Notes: generated by a model not told the origin, from the letters alone. Shown: positions 8,017-16,865, counted from the stretch's first letter. The stretch is DNA of 64,000 nt from an uncultured Phocaeicola sp. (GCA_944320885.1 CALUJE010000003.1:107800-171799); one strand, 5' to 3'. Translations and numbers: made by a program.

Positions 8017-9057
8017 TCAGACTGTTATTTCACCACAGATAGGAGTATTCATTCTATATCGAACCTCATGCGGACTCATACCATGTCCTAACAGGAACAT
8101 CAATTTGGTCAATGCTGATTCTACCGTACTGTCATGGCCGCTGATAACTCCGGCTTCACGCAAATGAATTCCAGTTTCATAACGTTCCATTTCAACGGCT
8201 CCAGCCAGACACTGGCTAATATTGACCACAATCAGGCCACGCTCTACGGCATTCTTCAATTGTTTGATAAACCATTCCTTTTGCGGAGCATTACCCGAGC
8301 CAAACGTTTTCAGTACTACAGCTTTCAAACCGGGAGTATTCAATATATTTGCTACAATATTTTCTTGAATTCCAGGGAACAGAGTTAAAATCAGCACGTT
8401 GGTATCAAACAGATAATGAGGCTTCAACGGTAACGACAAATCCGGTTTACGGATTCTGTTCTCTATAAAGTTTATATGAATACCTGCAGTAGCCAATTCC
8501 GGATAATTGAACGAATAGAATGCATTAAAGTGTTCTGCATTCAACTTCGTTGTTCTGTTACCTCTCAGCAAATGATTTTCAAAGAAGATACAGACTTCCG
8601 GCACAATAGGAGTCCCATCCGAATGTTTGGATGCCGCTATCTCTATTGCTGTAATCAAATTCTCACGGGCATCTGTACGCAACATACCGATAGGCAACTG
8701 ACTACCGGTCAGAATAACAGGTTTGGCAAGATTCTCAAGCATAAAGCTTAGAGCTGACGCCGTAAAAGACATGGTATCGGTACCATGCAAAATTACAAAC
8801 CCGTCATACCTTTCATAATTATAATGAATAATACGCACTATTTTTGCCCATAATGCCGGCTCCATATCAGAAGAATCAATAGGAGGATTAAACTGATAGG
8901 TATCAATCCGGTAATTAAACTGGTTTAATTCCGGTACATGACGACGCAGATGATCAAAATTGAACGTTTCCAAGGCGCCGTTTTCTGGATTTTGAATCAT
9001 TCCAATTGTGCCGCCTGTATATATTATTAATACAGAAGGATTTTTCTTTTGTAACAT
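8017..9057 (-). CDS. ansA: Type I L-asparaginase
   Basis: The 346-residue enzyme hydrolyses asparagine to aspartate and ammonia. The first catalytic threonine is in 'YTGGTIGM' near the N-terminus, and the second catalytic site is in 'VILHGTDTMSF' at about residues 87-97, followed by 'TGSQLPIG'. There is no signal peptide, which fits the cytoplasmic type I enzyme rather than the periplasmic type II. It is monocistronic, flanked by a hairpin downstream and a -7 box upstream. Confidence 0.93.
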   Translation of the reverse strand: MLQKKNPSVLIIYTGGTIGMIQNPENGALETFNFDHLRRHVPELNQFNYRIDTYQFNPPIDSSDMEPALWAKIVRIIHYNYERYDGFVILHGTDTMSFTASALSFMLENLAKPVILTGSQLPIGMLRTDARENLITAIEIAASKHSDGTPIVPEVCIFFENHLLRGNRTTKLNAEHFNAFYSFNYPELATAGIHINFIENRIRKPDLSLPLKPHYLFDTNVLILTLFPGIQENIVANILNTPGLKAVVLKTFGSGNAPQKEWFIKQLKNAVERGLIVVNISQCLAGAVEMERYETGIHLREAGVISGHDSTVESALTKLMFLLGHGMSPHEVRYRMNTPICGEITV

Positions 9058-9079
9058 AGTGCTTATATTAATACATGCA

Positions 9080-9087
9080 CAAAGATA
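9080..9087 (-). promoter_or_regulatory. Candidate -7 box for ansA
   Basis: The minus strand reads TATCTTTG here, 22 bases before the ansA start codon. A TTTG lies upstream but at a spacing of about 26, wider than usual. Confidence 0.4.
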
Positions 9088-9271
9088 GTAATATTTTCTA
9101 TATTACATAGTATCAAACACAATAAAATATCATTTTGATTATATATTTACGTATTTTTGCATATCACATGCATTTTTCCTCAATTTGGATACAGTATAAT
9201 ATAAAAGGTTCCACAGATACTCAAATTACGCACTATTCGTAATACCCTTACTGCTCACATCATACAGTTTC

Positions 9272-9778
9272 CTATAAAACCAATATTCTATAAGAAGCAT
9301 TCCGCATAGGCTCTATTTCTTTCATTGGCTTTCCCCAATATTCAGCCTGAATTGCACGACAAAATAATCCATGACTCATTACAAGCAATGTCTTATCCGG
9401 ATAATCTGATTTTATAAAAGCTAAAAAAGATCTTGCCCGTGACAACATACATTCTACCGTCTCGACATCAGACGGTATCGTTTCGTTACGAACAGACTCT
9501 ATTTTTCTTCCGGTAAAGCTTCCCCAGTCACGTTCACGGAGTTCTTTGGTATATAATACGGGCAACTGTTTATCTTCCAGTAAAACATTTAAGGATTCAA
9601 CACATCTTTGCAAATCGCTGCAAACCGCTGCATCAAATGTTATTCCTTCAAGATCCTTATGCAATAATCTCAATTGCTCTTTACCGTTTTCAGTGAGATG
9701 TCCAGGTAAATGTCCCTGTAATATATGCATGGCATTCTCTTCCGTTTCACCATGTCGTACCAAATAAACTGTAGTCAT
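9272..9778 (-). CDS. Histidine phosphatase family protein
   Basis: The 168-residue product has the phosphohistidine motif 'LVRHGETEEN' at residues 6-15 and the second active-site histidine in 'LLVMSHGLFCRAI'. Members include cofactor-dependent phosphoglycerate mutases, alpha-ribazole phosphatase and many broad phosphatases; the short length favours a small phosphatase. No neighbour on the same strand helps with a substrate, and there is no cobalamin gene nearby to support a CobC reading. I see no signal peptide. Confidence 0.88.
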   Translation of the reverse strand: MTTVYLVRHGETEENAMHILQGHLPGHLTENGKEQLRLLHKDLEGITFDAAVCSDLQRCVESLNVLLEDKQLPVLYTKELRERDWGSFTGRKIESVRNETIPSDVETVECMLSRARSFLAFIKSDYPDKTLLVMSHGLFCRAIQAEYWGKPMKEIEPMRNASYRILVL

Positions 9779-9997
9779 ACCATTAATAAATATAACGCGA
9801 ATATCGCTTCATTCATTACAAAGAAAAATCTGCAAACAAAATTAAAGTTATTCATTCTGATTTACAGCATACAATAAGGTGAGTTATTCTATGTTTTCAA
9901 TTTATTAACATCGAAGAATGCAGTATTTATACGAACTTTGCATTTCATATATAAACGAAAAACAATAGTATTAACCAAACTTAGAAAGAAAGAGATT

Positions 9998-10780
9998 ATG
10001 AAAAAACTATTTATTCCTTTTGTGGCTATGGCACTTATTTCATTCAGCTCTTGTAAATCATCACAGAATACAGGAGCTACAACGAACATTAACGGTGAAT
10101 GGAATATTGTAGAAGTTAACGGCAGCGCACTAAACAACATAGATCCTCATCCGTATATCGGATTTGATACTGCTAATGGACGTGTATATGGAAATAGCGG
10201 ATGCAACCGTATTATGAGCTCACTTACACTGAATGAGAAAGCAGGAGAAATTGAGTTAGGACAAATGGCCAGTACGATGATGGCAGGCCCCAATATGGAT
10301 GTAGAAAGAAACGTACTGAATGCTTTGGCATTGGTTAAGAACTACAAAAAGATGGGTAAAGATAAGATTGCTTTGTGCAATGAGTCCAAACGTCCGGTCA
10401 TTGTTCTGGAAAAACGTTTCTATACCATTTCTGCAGCAGAACTGAATGGCGAATGGGAGATAGTAAAAGTATACAATGAAAATATCCCTACTACAATAGA
10501 AACAATTCCTTATTTGAGTTTTGATGTTGAAAAACAAACTTTCAGCGGCAATGCCAGCTGCAATACCATAAATGGAAAAATGCAATTTGCAGACACTCCT
10601 GAAGGACAAACCATAACTTTTGAAAATGTTATCTCAACCCGCATGATGTGTCCATCAATGGATATTGAAAATAATATTATCAATGCCCTGAAGGCCGTAA
10701 AGACATGTGGAAAACTGGAAAATGGAAATTTAGCTCTCTATGCAAACGGCAATCAGATAATGGAACTGAAAAAGAAATAA
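9998..10780 (+). CDS. META-domain (DUF306) lipoprotein with two repeats
   Basis: I chose the ATG at 9998, which gives a clear lipoprotein signal: hydrophobic stretch then 'ALISFSSC' with the lipid-attached cysteine near residue 20. The mature protein (260 residues in total) holds two META domains, each starting with 'NGEWxIV' and carrying a 'SGNASCN / GNSGCNR' core followed by 'STxM...P.MDxE'. META domains occur in heat-shock and secreted proteins (HslJ type), and their biochemical role is unclear. The gene stands alone and ends in a strong terminator. Confidence 0.9.
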   Translation: MKKLFIPFVAMALISFSSCKSSQNTGATTNINGEWNIVEVNGSALNNIDPHPYIGFDTANGRVYGNSGCNRIMSSLTLNEKAGEIELGQMASTMMAGPNMDVERNVLNALALVKNYKKMGKDKIALCNESKRPVIVLEKRFYTISAAELNGEWEIVKVYNENIPTTIETIPYLSFDVEKQTFSGNASCNTINGKMQFADTPEGQTITFENVISTRMMCPSMDIENNIINALKAVKTCGKLENGNLALYANGNQIMELKKK

Positions 10781-10824
10781 GAGCAAACTAGACTGACTAT
10801 AAATAATATCTTGATTGAAAGATG

Positions 10825-10868
10825 AAGTCCCTCAGCAGAAAAATTCTCGCTGAGGGACTTGTTTTTTT
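10825..10868 (+). terminator. Strong rho-independent terminator
   Basis: AAGTCCCTCAGC (10825-10836) pairs perfectly with GCTGAGGGACTT (10849-10860), followed by GTTTTTTTAT. It terminates the META lipoprotein gene. Confidence 0.92.
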
Positions 10869-10964
10869 ATAACGTTTCATTTTTCAAATTCTCTTTTTCA
10901 AAAAAATCAATAGAAGGTTTACTTTTACATTTTAGGTATAGCAACTCTAATCATATACGTATAT

Positions 10965-11030
10965 AAAAAAAGAAGGGAATCTCACGATCCCCAATCTTCC
11001 TTAACCTTAAATCTAATACCATGAAAAACA
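10965..11030 (-). ncRNA. Candidate small RNA with its own promoter box and terminator
   Basis: On the minus strand a perfect -7 box TATCTTTG (11036-11043) is followed by about 66 nt: a start near 11030, an unstructured AT-rich 5' part containing 'CATGGTATTAGATTTAAGG', then a stem (GGGGATC gtga GATTCCC, one G-U pair) directly followed by TTCTTTTTTT. This is promoter-RNA-terminator layout with no protein; the only ORF on either strand is a few codons. From memory, the 5' segment resembles a multi-copy Bacteroides sRNA family, but I cannot verify that. It could instead be a stray terminator for longer read-through from thrC. Confidence 0.55.
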
Positions 11031-11043
11031 CGATGCAAAGATA

Positions 11044-11326
11044 GGTGTTTTTATGTTATACAACACACAAAAGAGCAAAAAAACGCATTATATTAACTCT
11101 TTTTATGTTATAGAACAGTTTTTCAGGCTTATCTCCACTTTTACGGTGTTATATTAACACTTGTTTAATCAAATAAAATGCTAAGAGTTACTTAAAACTT
11201 TCTTTTTGGAAAAACAAAAACCATTTTTAGTCCAAAAGGTGTAAAAAGCATCCTATATTCAATGCATATTGTATAAAGAAGGGAAAAGAAAGGGAAAAGC
11301 AACATCTATGGAGATGTTAGAAATTC
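11044..11326. other. AT-rich intergenic stretch with short direct repeats
   Basis: No gene is visible. TTTTTATGTTATA followed by CAACA or GAACA occurs at 11048-11065 and 11100-11117 (17 of 18 identical). TTATATTAAC occurs at 11088-11097 and 11149-11158, the second within the palindrome GTGTTATATTAACAC. These lie upstream of the small-RNA candidate's promoter. A small hairpin (AACATC/GATGTT) lies at about 11301-11318. Confidence 0.5.
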
Positions 11327-11371
11327 AATAAAAATGCGGAACCAGATATTCTAAACATATCGGATTCCGCA
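11327..11371 (-). terminator. Terminator of the threonine operon
   Basis: TGCGGAA (11335-11341) pairs with TTCCGCA (11365-11371), with further inner pairing GATAT/ATATC. On the minus strand the stem is followed by TTTTTATTG. It lies 20 bases after the thrC stop. Confidence 0.82.
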
Positions 11372-11391
11372 ATAAAAAGTAAAAATAAGAT

Positions 11392-12696
11392 TTACCTCTG
11401 TGACAACAGGAACTTCTTGAAATCGCCAAAGTCTTTAGTCATCGGTACACTCTGCTTCTTACCAGCCATAAACGTAGTCAATTTTTCCGGTATTGCTATT
11501 TTCTGCCCCAATATACGTTCTATCGTATCACGGAACTTGGCCGGGTGAGCCGTTTCAAGGAATACTCCGGTTTCGTTCTCTTTCAGATTTTCCTGTAAAG
11601 CCCGATAACCACAGGCTCCATGAGGGTCTAACAGATAACCGGTCTCATTATATACCTTTTGTACCTCTTCTGCAATTTGTTCATCAGTATACCATGCACC
11701 GGCAATGTGTGAACGTATTTCCTCAAACGAGCGATGATACAAATCATATATGCGTGCAAAATTACTTGGAGCTCCCACATCCATGGCATTGGCTATTGTA
11801 GGCACAGACGCACAAGGCTCATATTTTCCAGTTTCAAGATAGCGGTAAAAAACATCATTCCGGTTATTGGCTGCAATAAACCGTTTTACCGGCAACCCCA
11901 TTTGTTGGGCAAAAAGCCCGGCCGTTATATTTCCAAAGTTTCCGCTCGGCACACAAACCACAACCTCATCAGCCTTCTTCATTTTTTTCAGTTGGGCATA
12001 CGCATAAAAATAATAAAATGCCTGAGGAAGGAAGCGGGCCACATTAATCGAATTGGCCGAAGTCAGCTTCATCTGTCTGTTCAGCTCTTCATCAAGAAAA
12101 GCCTGTTTGACCAAAGCCTGACAATCATCAAATGTACCATCTATCTCAATTGCCGTAATATTCTTACCTAAAGTAGTAAACTGCTTTTCCTGAATTTCAC
12201 TTACCTTGCCTTTAGGATACAGAACATAGACATGTATTCCATCTACTCCCAGAAATCCATTTGCTACAGCGCTTCCCGTATCTCCGGAAGTAGCTACCAG
12301 CACATTTACCTGCTGTTTGCCTTCAAGACCGATGAAATAGCCTAATAACCGGGCCATAAAACGGGCACCGACATCCTTGAATGCCAAAGTAGGTCCATGA
12401 AATAATTCCAATGAATATATATTCTCCTGAACTTTTACCAATGGAACATCAAAGTTCAATGTTTCATATACAATTCTTTTCAAGGTCTCTGCCGGAATAT
12501 CTTCACCAAAAAAGCTATCGGCAACCTGACAGGCAATTTCCGGAAAAGACATGTCAGCAATGCTGTCAAAAAAAGAATCGGGCAACCGTTTAATTGTCTC
12601 GGGCATATAAAGACCCTTATCTGAAGCCAACCCCTTTACTACAGCTTCATGTAAAGAAGCGGGGGCAGCTTTCTTGTTTGTACTGTAATACTTCAT
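11392..12696 (-). CDS. thrC: Threonine synthase
   Basis: This PLP enzyme converts O-phosphohomoserine to threonine. The 434-residue product has the family N-terminus ('MKYYSTNKKAAPASLHEAVV'), the PLP lysine in 'PTLAFKDVGARFMARLL' and the phosphate-binding loop 'VATSGDTGSAVANGF'. Its start codon overlaps the stop of the upstream homoserine-kinase-type gene by four bases. It is the last gene of the thrA-kinase-thrC operon and is followed by a terminator. Confidence 0.97.
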   Translation of the reverse strand: MKYYSTNKKAAPASLHEAVVKGLASDKGLYMPETIKRLPDSFFDSIADMSFPEIACQVADSFFGEDIPAETLKRIVYETLNFDVPLVKVQENIYSLELFHGPTLAFKDVGARFMARLLGYFIGLEGKQQVNVLVATSGDTGSAVANGFLGVDGIHVYVLYPKGKVSEIQEKQFTTLGKNITAIEIDGTFDDCQALVKQAFLDEELNRQMKLTSANSINVARFLPQAFYYFYAYAQLKKMKKADEVVVCVPSGNFGNITAGLFAQQMGLPVKRFIAANNRNDVFYRYLETGKYEPCASVPTIANAMDVGAPSNFARIYDLYHRSFEEIRSHIAGAWYTDEQIAEEVQKVYNETGYLLDPHGACGYRALQENLKENETGVFLETAHPAKFRDTIERILGQKIAIPEKLTTFMAGKKQSVPMTKDFGDFKKFLLSQR

Positions 12697-13910
12697 AACT
12701 TACCATTTAACAGGATACGAATAAACTCATCTTTTTTCAGTTCTCCCCACATACCATCCCGACAGGCATCTTCGTTATATTCCTGTACAGAATCGGCCTC
12801 TATTCCCGGATAATAAATAAGGAAGGGTACCGGTTCGGCCGTATGCGTCCGATAGGCACACGGTGTAGGATGGTCTGGCAATACAGCTATTGTAACCGGT
12901 TCACTCCAGGAGTTTAACTCCTCATAAACCGGTTTCAGGATACGTGCATCCAGATTTTCAATAGTCTTCAGCTTCAAATTGACATCACCCTCATGTCCGG
13001 CCTCATCACTGGCCTCAACATGCAGATATACAAAATCATCTGTCCGTAACGCTTCCAATGCAGCCGCAGCCTTACCTTCATAATTGGTATCATAAAGACC
13101 AGTAGCACCTTGGACCTCAATAACACGCAATCCGGCATACCGGCCAATTCCCCGAATCAGGTCAACAGCAGAAATTACTGCTCCACTCTTTACATTCGGG
13201 AAGCGCGAAGACAATGGTTTCATTTCCGGCCTGTATCCCGGTGACCACGGCCATATACTGTTGGCAGGATCCTTCCCTTCAGCTCTTCGCTTTTGATTTA
13301 TCGGATGTTCGGCAAGCAATCTCTGAGAATCAAGAATAAGCTTATTTACCAGTTCTGCCGTAGAACGGGCTTCTTCTGTCTCTGCCTTTACCATCAAAGG
13401 CCTGAATGGCTTCAGGGGAACATCATGCGGCGGAACACAGGCTATATGCTTGTCTCCTCCTCTGATAACGAGTAAATGACGATACTGCACACCTTTATAA
13501 AAATGTACATATTCGTTGCCCAAATGTTCCTGAAGAAAATCTATCAGCACTTCAGCCTCTTCTGTAGTAATATGTCCGGCCGAATGATTTTTCAGCAAAT
13601 CATTCTCTATACAGACCAGATTGCAGCGCATAGCCATATCACCAGGTTGCAGTTCCACTCCCATACTGGCAGCTTCAAGCACACCTCTCCCCTCATAAAC
13701 CCTTGGCAGGTCATATCCCATTACCGACATATTGGCCACTTCACTCCCCGGATGAAAACCATCGGGAACCGTAACCAACATGCCACACTGCCCTTTCCGG
13801 GCAAGCATATCCATGTAAGGAGTATGTGCATACTCCAGCAGAGTCTTGTCTCCCAATGATTCAACTTTCCAGTCGGCCATTCCGTCTCCTAAAATTATAA
13901 GATACTTCAT
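12693..13910 (-). CDS. ApgM-like phosphoglycerate mutase family protein, probably homoserine kinase
   Basis: The 405-residue protein is in the cofactor-independent phosphoglycerate mutase (archaeal ApgM) branch of the alkaline-phosphatase superfamily: 'IILGDGMADWKVESLGDKTLLE' at the start, 'SEVANMSVMGYD' around the metal-binding serine, and 'HVEASDEAGHEGD' and 'VLPDHPTPC' for the metals. It lies between thrA and thrC, overlapping thrC by four bases, exactly where thrB would be, and no GHMP-type homoserine kinase is present in the operon. Members of this group in Bacteroides have been shown genetically to act as homoserine kinase, as I recall. I therefore call it homoserine kinase by context, with the mutase annotation as alternative. 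Confidence 0.85.
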   Translation of the reverse strand: MKYLIILGDGMADWKVESLGDKTLLEYAHTPYMDMLARKGQCGMLVTVPDGFHPGSEVANMSVMGYDLPRVYEGRGVLEAASMGVELQPGDMAMRCNLVCIENDLLKNHSAGHITTEEAEVLIDFLQEHLGNEYVHFYKGVQYRHLLVIRGGDKHIACVPPHDVPLKPFRPLMVKAETEEARSTAELVNKLILDSQRLLAEHPINQKRRAEGKDPANSIWPWSPGYRPEMKPLSSRFPNVKSGAVISAVDLIRGIGRYAGLRVIEVQGATGLYDTNYEGKAAAALEALRTDDFVYLHVEASDEAGHEGDVNLKLKTIENLDARILKPVYEELNSWSEPVTIAVLPDHPTPCAYRTHTAEPVPFLIYYPGIEADSVQEYNEDACRDGMWGELKKDEFIRILLNGKL

Positions 13911-13940
13911 AGTCCTCTCTCGTTTGTTAGTATTTATATA

Positions 13941-16382
13941 TTATATGTTCGCGATGCTCATAATATCGGCAAACACACCGGCAGCCGTAACACTTGCCCC
14001 TGCACCATATCCCTGTATCATCATAGGATATTCCTTGTAACGTTCTGTAGTCAGCAGAATAATGTTATTACTGCCCTCCAATCCGTAAAACGGATGTCTG
14101 TTACTTACTTCACACAGTTGCACAGATGCTTTCCCTTCATCCAGTGTGGCAACAAAACGCCAGTGTTTTCCTTCGCTTTCAAGTATGCGGCGACGATTTT
14201 CAAAATCTTCGTCCAGTGATGGCAGATTCTTCCAAAATTCTTCCAGGCTTCCCTTAAAGAATGAATCAGGAATAAACAAATGTTTCTCTACGTCTTCCTG
14301 TTCAATTACGTATCCCGCTTCACGTGCCAATATGACCAGTTTGCGGATAACGTCCTTTCCGCTCAGATCAATGCGCGGATCCGGTTCCGAGTAACCTTCT
14401 TCCTTAGCCATACGTACTGTTTCACTGAAAGGTATATCGGCACTTATTCTATTGAAAATAAAATTCAGCGTACCACTCAAGACAGCCTCAATTTTCAAAA
14501 TTTTATCTCCACTGTTTATCAAATCATTTATCGTATTGATAATCGGCAGTCCAGCTCCAACATTGGTCTCAAACAGGAATTTTACACCTCTTCTCAATGC
14601 CGTCTGCTTCAAGTCCTTATAATTTTCATACGAAGACGAAGGCGCAACCTTGTTTGCTGCCACAACCGAAATATTGTGTTCCAGAAAATCTTTATACAAG
14701 GAGGCAACATCTTCACTTGCCGTACAGTCGACAAAGACTGAATTGAATATATTCATACCGATAATCTCATCATGCAAGCGCTGTGTAGAACTGGGCTCAC
14801 CCTGCAACAGCTTTTCCTGATAATTATCCAAATCAATTCCGGCTCTTGAGAATATGGCATGATGACCGTTGGCTATTCCAACTACATTCAGCTTTAACCC
14901 ACGCTGCTGCATCAGTTTCTGCTGCTGGCAGCGAATCTGCTCTATCAGACTTTTACCTACCGTACCCACTCCGCAAATAAACAGATTCAGCATCTGATAT
15001 TCAGACAAGAAGAACGAATCATGGATTACATTCAAGGTCTTGCGTAAAGAACTGCGCTCTACAACAAAAGAAATGTTGGTTTCGGAAGCACCTTGCGCAC
15101 ATGCTATCACGTTGATACCACTACGTCCCAAAGTACCAAAGAGCTTTCCGGCTATACCCGGAGTATGTCTCATCCGTTCACCTACAATCGCTACGGTTGC
15201 CAGATTATTCATAGCCTGAATAGGACTGATTTCACCCATCTCGATTTCCTTGGCAAATTCTTCGTTCAAGACCTCGCAGGCAAGAGATGCATCTTCATTC
15301 CGCACTCCGATAGAAGTACTGTTCTCGGAAGACGCCTGTGAAACAAGGAACACACTGATTCCATTCTCGGCAAGAGCACGGAATATGCGATGATTCACAC
15401 CAATAACTCCAACCATACCCAAACCCTGTACGTTTATCAGACTGGTATCATTGATGGAAGATATTCCCTTAATGGCTTTTCCCTTAAAATTCGTATGGCA
15501 TTTTTCAGAATCGGTTATGATTGTTCCAAGAGCATCCGGTTTAAAGGTGTTCTTTATAAGAATAGGAATATTCTTGTGGCATACAGGGTAAATCGTAGGC
15601 GGATATACAACCTTGGCACCAAAGTTACAAAGTTCCATAGCTTCGCCGTAACTTAAATGAGTGATTGTATATGCCGTAGATATGACACGCGGATCGGCTG
15701 TCATGAATCCATCCACATCAGTCCAAATTTCCAGGCTGTCAGCATCAAGTGAAGCGGCTATTATGGCAGCTGTATAGTCAGAACCGCCACGTCCCAGATT
15801 TGTGATTTCACCTGTAGTCTTGTCAGTAGAAATGAATCCCGGAACCAGTGATACTTGAGGTATTTGAGAGAAAGTTTCCTTAACCAGTCTGTTTGTCAAC
15901 TCTGAATCCAGAATATTCTTGGCATGTTTCTTTTCTGTCTTTATAAACAGTCGTGAATCATACCATTGTGCTCCGTTGACCAAGGCGGCAACTATTTGTG
16001 AAGAAATCCGTTCACCGTAACTTACGATTGCGGCCAGAATCTTCGGCGACAAATCTTTTATCAGATACAATCCTTGATATATGTCTTTTAATTCATCAAA
16101 AAGCTTTTCGACTACCCCCAACAGAGCATCTTTCTTCTCACCGCCAGGTATGATATGATCTATCATATCCAGATGACGCAGTTTTATTTCTCGGAAATTT
16201 TCTTCATAAGCCATATTTCCTGCGGCAGCCGTTTCGGATGTACGTATCAGCTTATCGGTTATTCCTCCCAATGCTGAAACTACGACAATAACAGGTTCTT
16301 TCTGAGATTCTACTATCTTCTTAACGTTCAATATGCTGTCAACGGAACCTACTGAGGTTCCACCAAATTTCATTACTTTCAT
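13941..16382 (-). CDS. thrA: Bifunctional aspartate kinase / homoserine dehydrogenase
   Basis: Starting at the ATG at 16382, the product is 813 residues, close to E. coli ThrA (820). The N-terminal aspartokinase domain begins 'MKFGGTSVGSVDSI'. It is followed by paired ACT domains (regions 'LINVQGLGMVGVIGVNHRIF' and 'VAIVGERMRHTPGIAGKLF') and a C-terminal homoserine dehydrogenase with the NAD(P) motif 'ICGVGTVGKSL' and the signature 'AVLSGTLNFIFNR'. It performs the first and third steps from aspartate to threonine/methionine. The reading frame continues upstream of the ATG without homology. It heads the operon and is preceded by a Thr/Met-rich leader peptide, suggesting attenuation in addition to feedback through the ACT domains. 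Confidence 0.97.
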   Translation of the reverse strand: MKVMKFGGTSVGSVDSILNVKKIVESQKEPVIVVVSALGGITDKLIRTSETAAAGNMAYEENFREIKLRHLDMIDHIIPGGEKKDALLGVVEKLFDELKDIYQGLYLIKDLSPKILAAIVSYGERISSQIVAALVNGAQWYDSRLFIKTEKKHAKNILDSELTNRLVKETFSQIPQVSLVPGFISTDKTTGEITNLGRGGSDYTAAIIAASLDADSLEIWTDVDGFMTADPRVISTAYTITHLSYGEAMELCNFGAKVVYPPTIYPVCHKNIPILIKNTFKPDALGTIITDSEKCHTNFKGKAIKGISSINDTSLINVQGLGMVGVIGVNHRIFRALAENGISVFLVSQASSENSTSIGVRNEDASLACEVLNEEFAKEIEMGEISPIQAMNNLATVAIVGERMRHTPGIAGKLFGTLGRSGINVIACAQGASETNISFVVERSSLRKTLNVIHDSFFLSEYQMLNLFICGVGTVGKSLIEQIRCQQQKLMQQRGLKLNVVGIANGHHAIFSRAGIDLDNYQEKLLQGEPSSTQRLHDEIIGMNIFNSVFVDCTASEDVASLYKDFLEHNISVVAANKVAPSSSYENYKDLKQTALRRGVKFLFETNVGAGLPIINTINDLINSGDKILKIEAVLSGTLNFIFNRISADIPFSETVRMAKEEGYSEPDPRIDLSGKDVIRKLVILAREAGYVIEQEDVEKHLFIPDSFFKGSLEEFWKNLPSLDEDFENRRRILESEGKHWRFVATLDEGKASVQLCEVSNRHPFYGLEGSNNIILLTTERYKEYPMMIQGYGAGASVTAAGVFADIMSIANI

Positions 16383-16401
16383 ATGCCTGATTTTATATTC
16401 T

Positions 16402-16455
16402 GATAAAAAATGAGCGTCAATGGCAGAAATCCAGACACAATACGAATACCATTGA
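16402..16455 (-). promoter_or_regulatory. Candidate attenuator hairpin in the thrA leader
   Basis: On the minus strand TCAATGG (16449-16455) pairs with CCATTGA (16417-16423), followed after six bases by TTTTTTATC (16402-16410), ending 19 bases before the thrA ATG. Smaller alternative hairpins lie closer to the leader peptide (GCTTA/TAAGC at 16527-16542, CGTG/CACG at 16542-16552). Which one is the terminator is not settled. Confidence 0.4.
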
Positions 16456-16569
16456 GGAATCAACGTATAAACAGAGCCTGCAATCTCCAGCCTTTTTGAC
16501 TAAATAAAAAATAAATTGATTTTTTTGCTTACGTCCATAAGCGTGTATCACGTAGAAACACATAAATTA

Positions 16570-16665
16570 TTATCCTAACCCCCAAGGGGTCATCATCATT
16601 GAAGAAGACATTCGTGTTGTCATTCCCATCAATGTTGTTGTATGATAATAATTCATTGTTGTCAT
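16570..16665 (-). CDS. Thr/Met-rich leader peptide of the threonine operon
   Basis: This is a 31-residue ORF (ATG at 16665, TAA at 16570-16572, followed by a second TAA) lying 187 bases upstream of thrA. It contains eight threonines (residues 2, 3, 9-11, 16, 17, 26) and eight methionines (1, 4, 13, 15, 19, 23-25), including runs TTT and MMM. Such a composition is expected of an attenuation leader sensing the end products of the pathway; E. coli thrL senses Thr and Ile in the same position. A Thr-plus-Met sensor would fit an aspartokinase/homoserine dehydrogenase that feeds both amino acids. Expression is not proven from sequence. Confidence 0.78.
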   Translation of the reverse strand: MTTMNYYHTTTLMGMTTRMSSSMMMTPWGLG

Positions 16666-16764
16666 TCAGAATATCTTTTTTGATTGTGTGATGCAAATAT
16701 AAAAACTATTTTCTACAAACAATAAAGATTTGGTATTTTTTTGATAGCTATGTAGAAAAAACAC

Positions 16765-16857
16765 AAGTTATAAATAAAAAAAAGAAGGATATGATTCTGG
16801 AAATAATAACTTATAATTTTTGAAAAGAAGGATATAATAAAATAAGGCATAAGTTAT
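16765..16857. repeat. Two copies and a partial copy of a short intergenic repeat
   Basis: A 30-bp unit reading (minus strand) ATATCCTTCTTTT, about eight variable bases, then ATAAGTTAT is present at 16806-16835. A near copy with a weaker end lies at 16765-16792, and a partial ATAAGTTATTAAAAG at about 16849-16863. Another full copy sits at 34694-34723. Confidence 0.6.
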
Positions 16858-16865
16858 TAAAAGAA

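Noticed and set aside
11029..11043. Mini-ORF with an ATG at about 11021 (plus strand) reading MKNTMQR
   Set aside because: It is seven codons, lacks a pathway-related composition and lies antisense to the small-RNA candidate.
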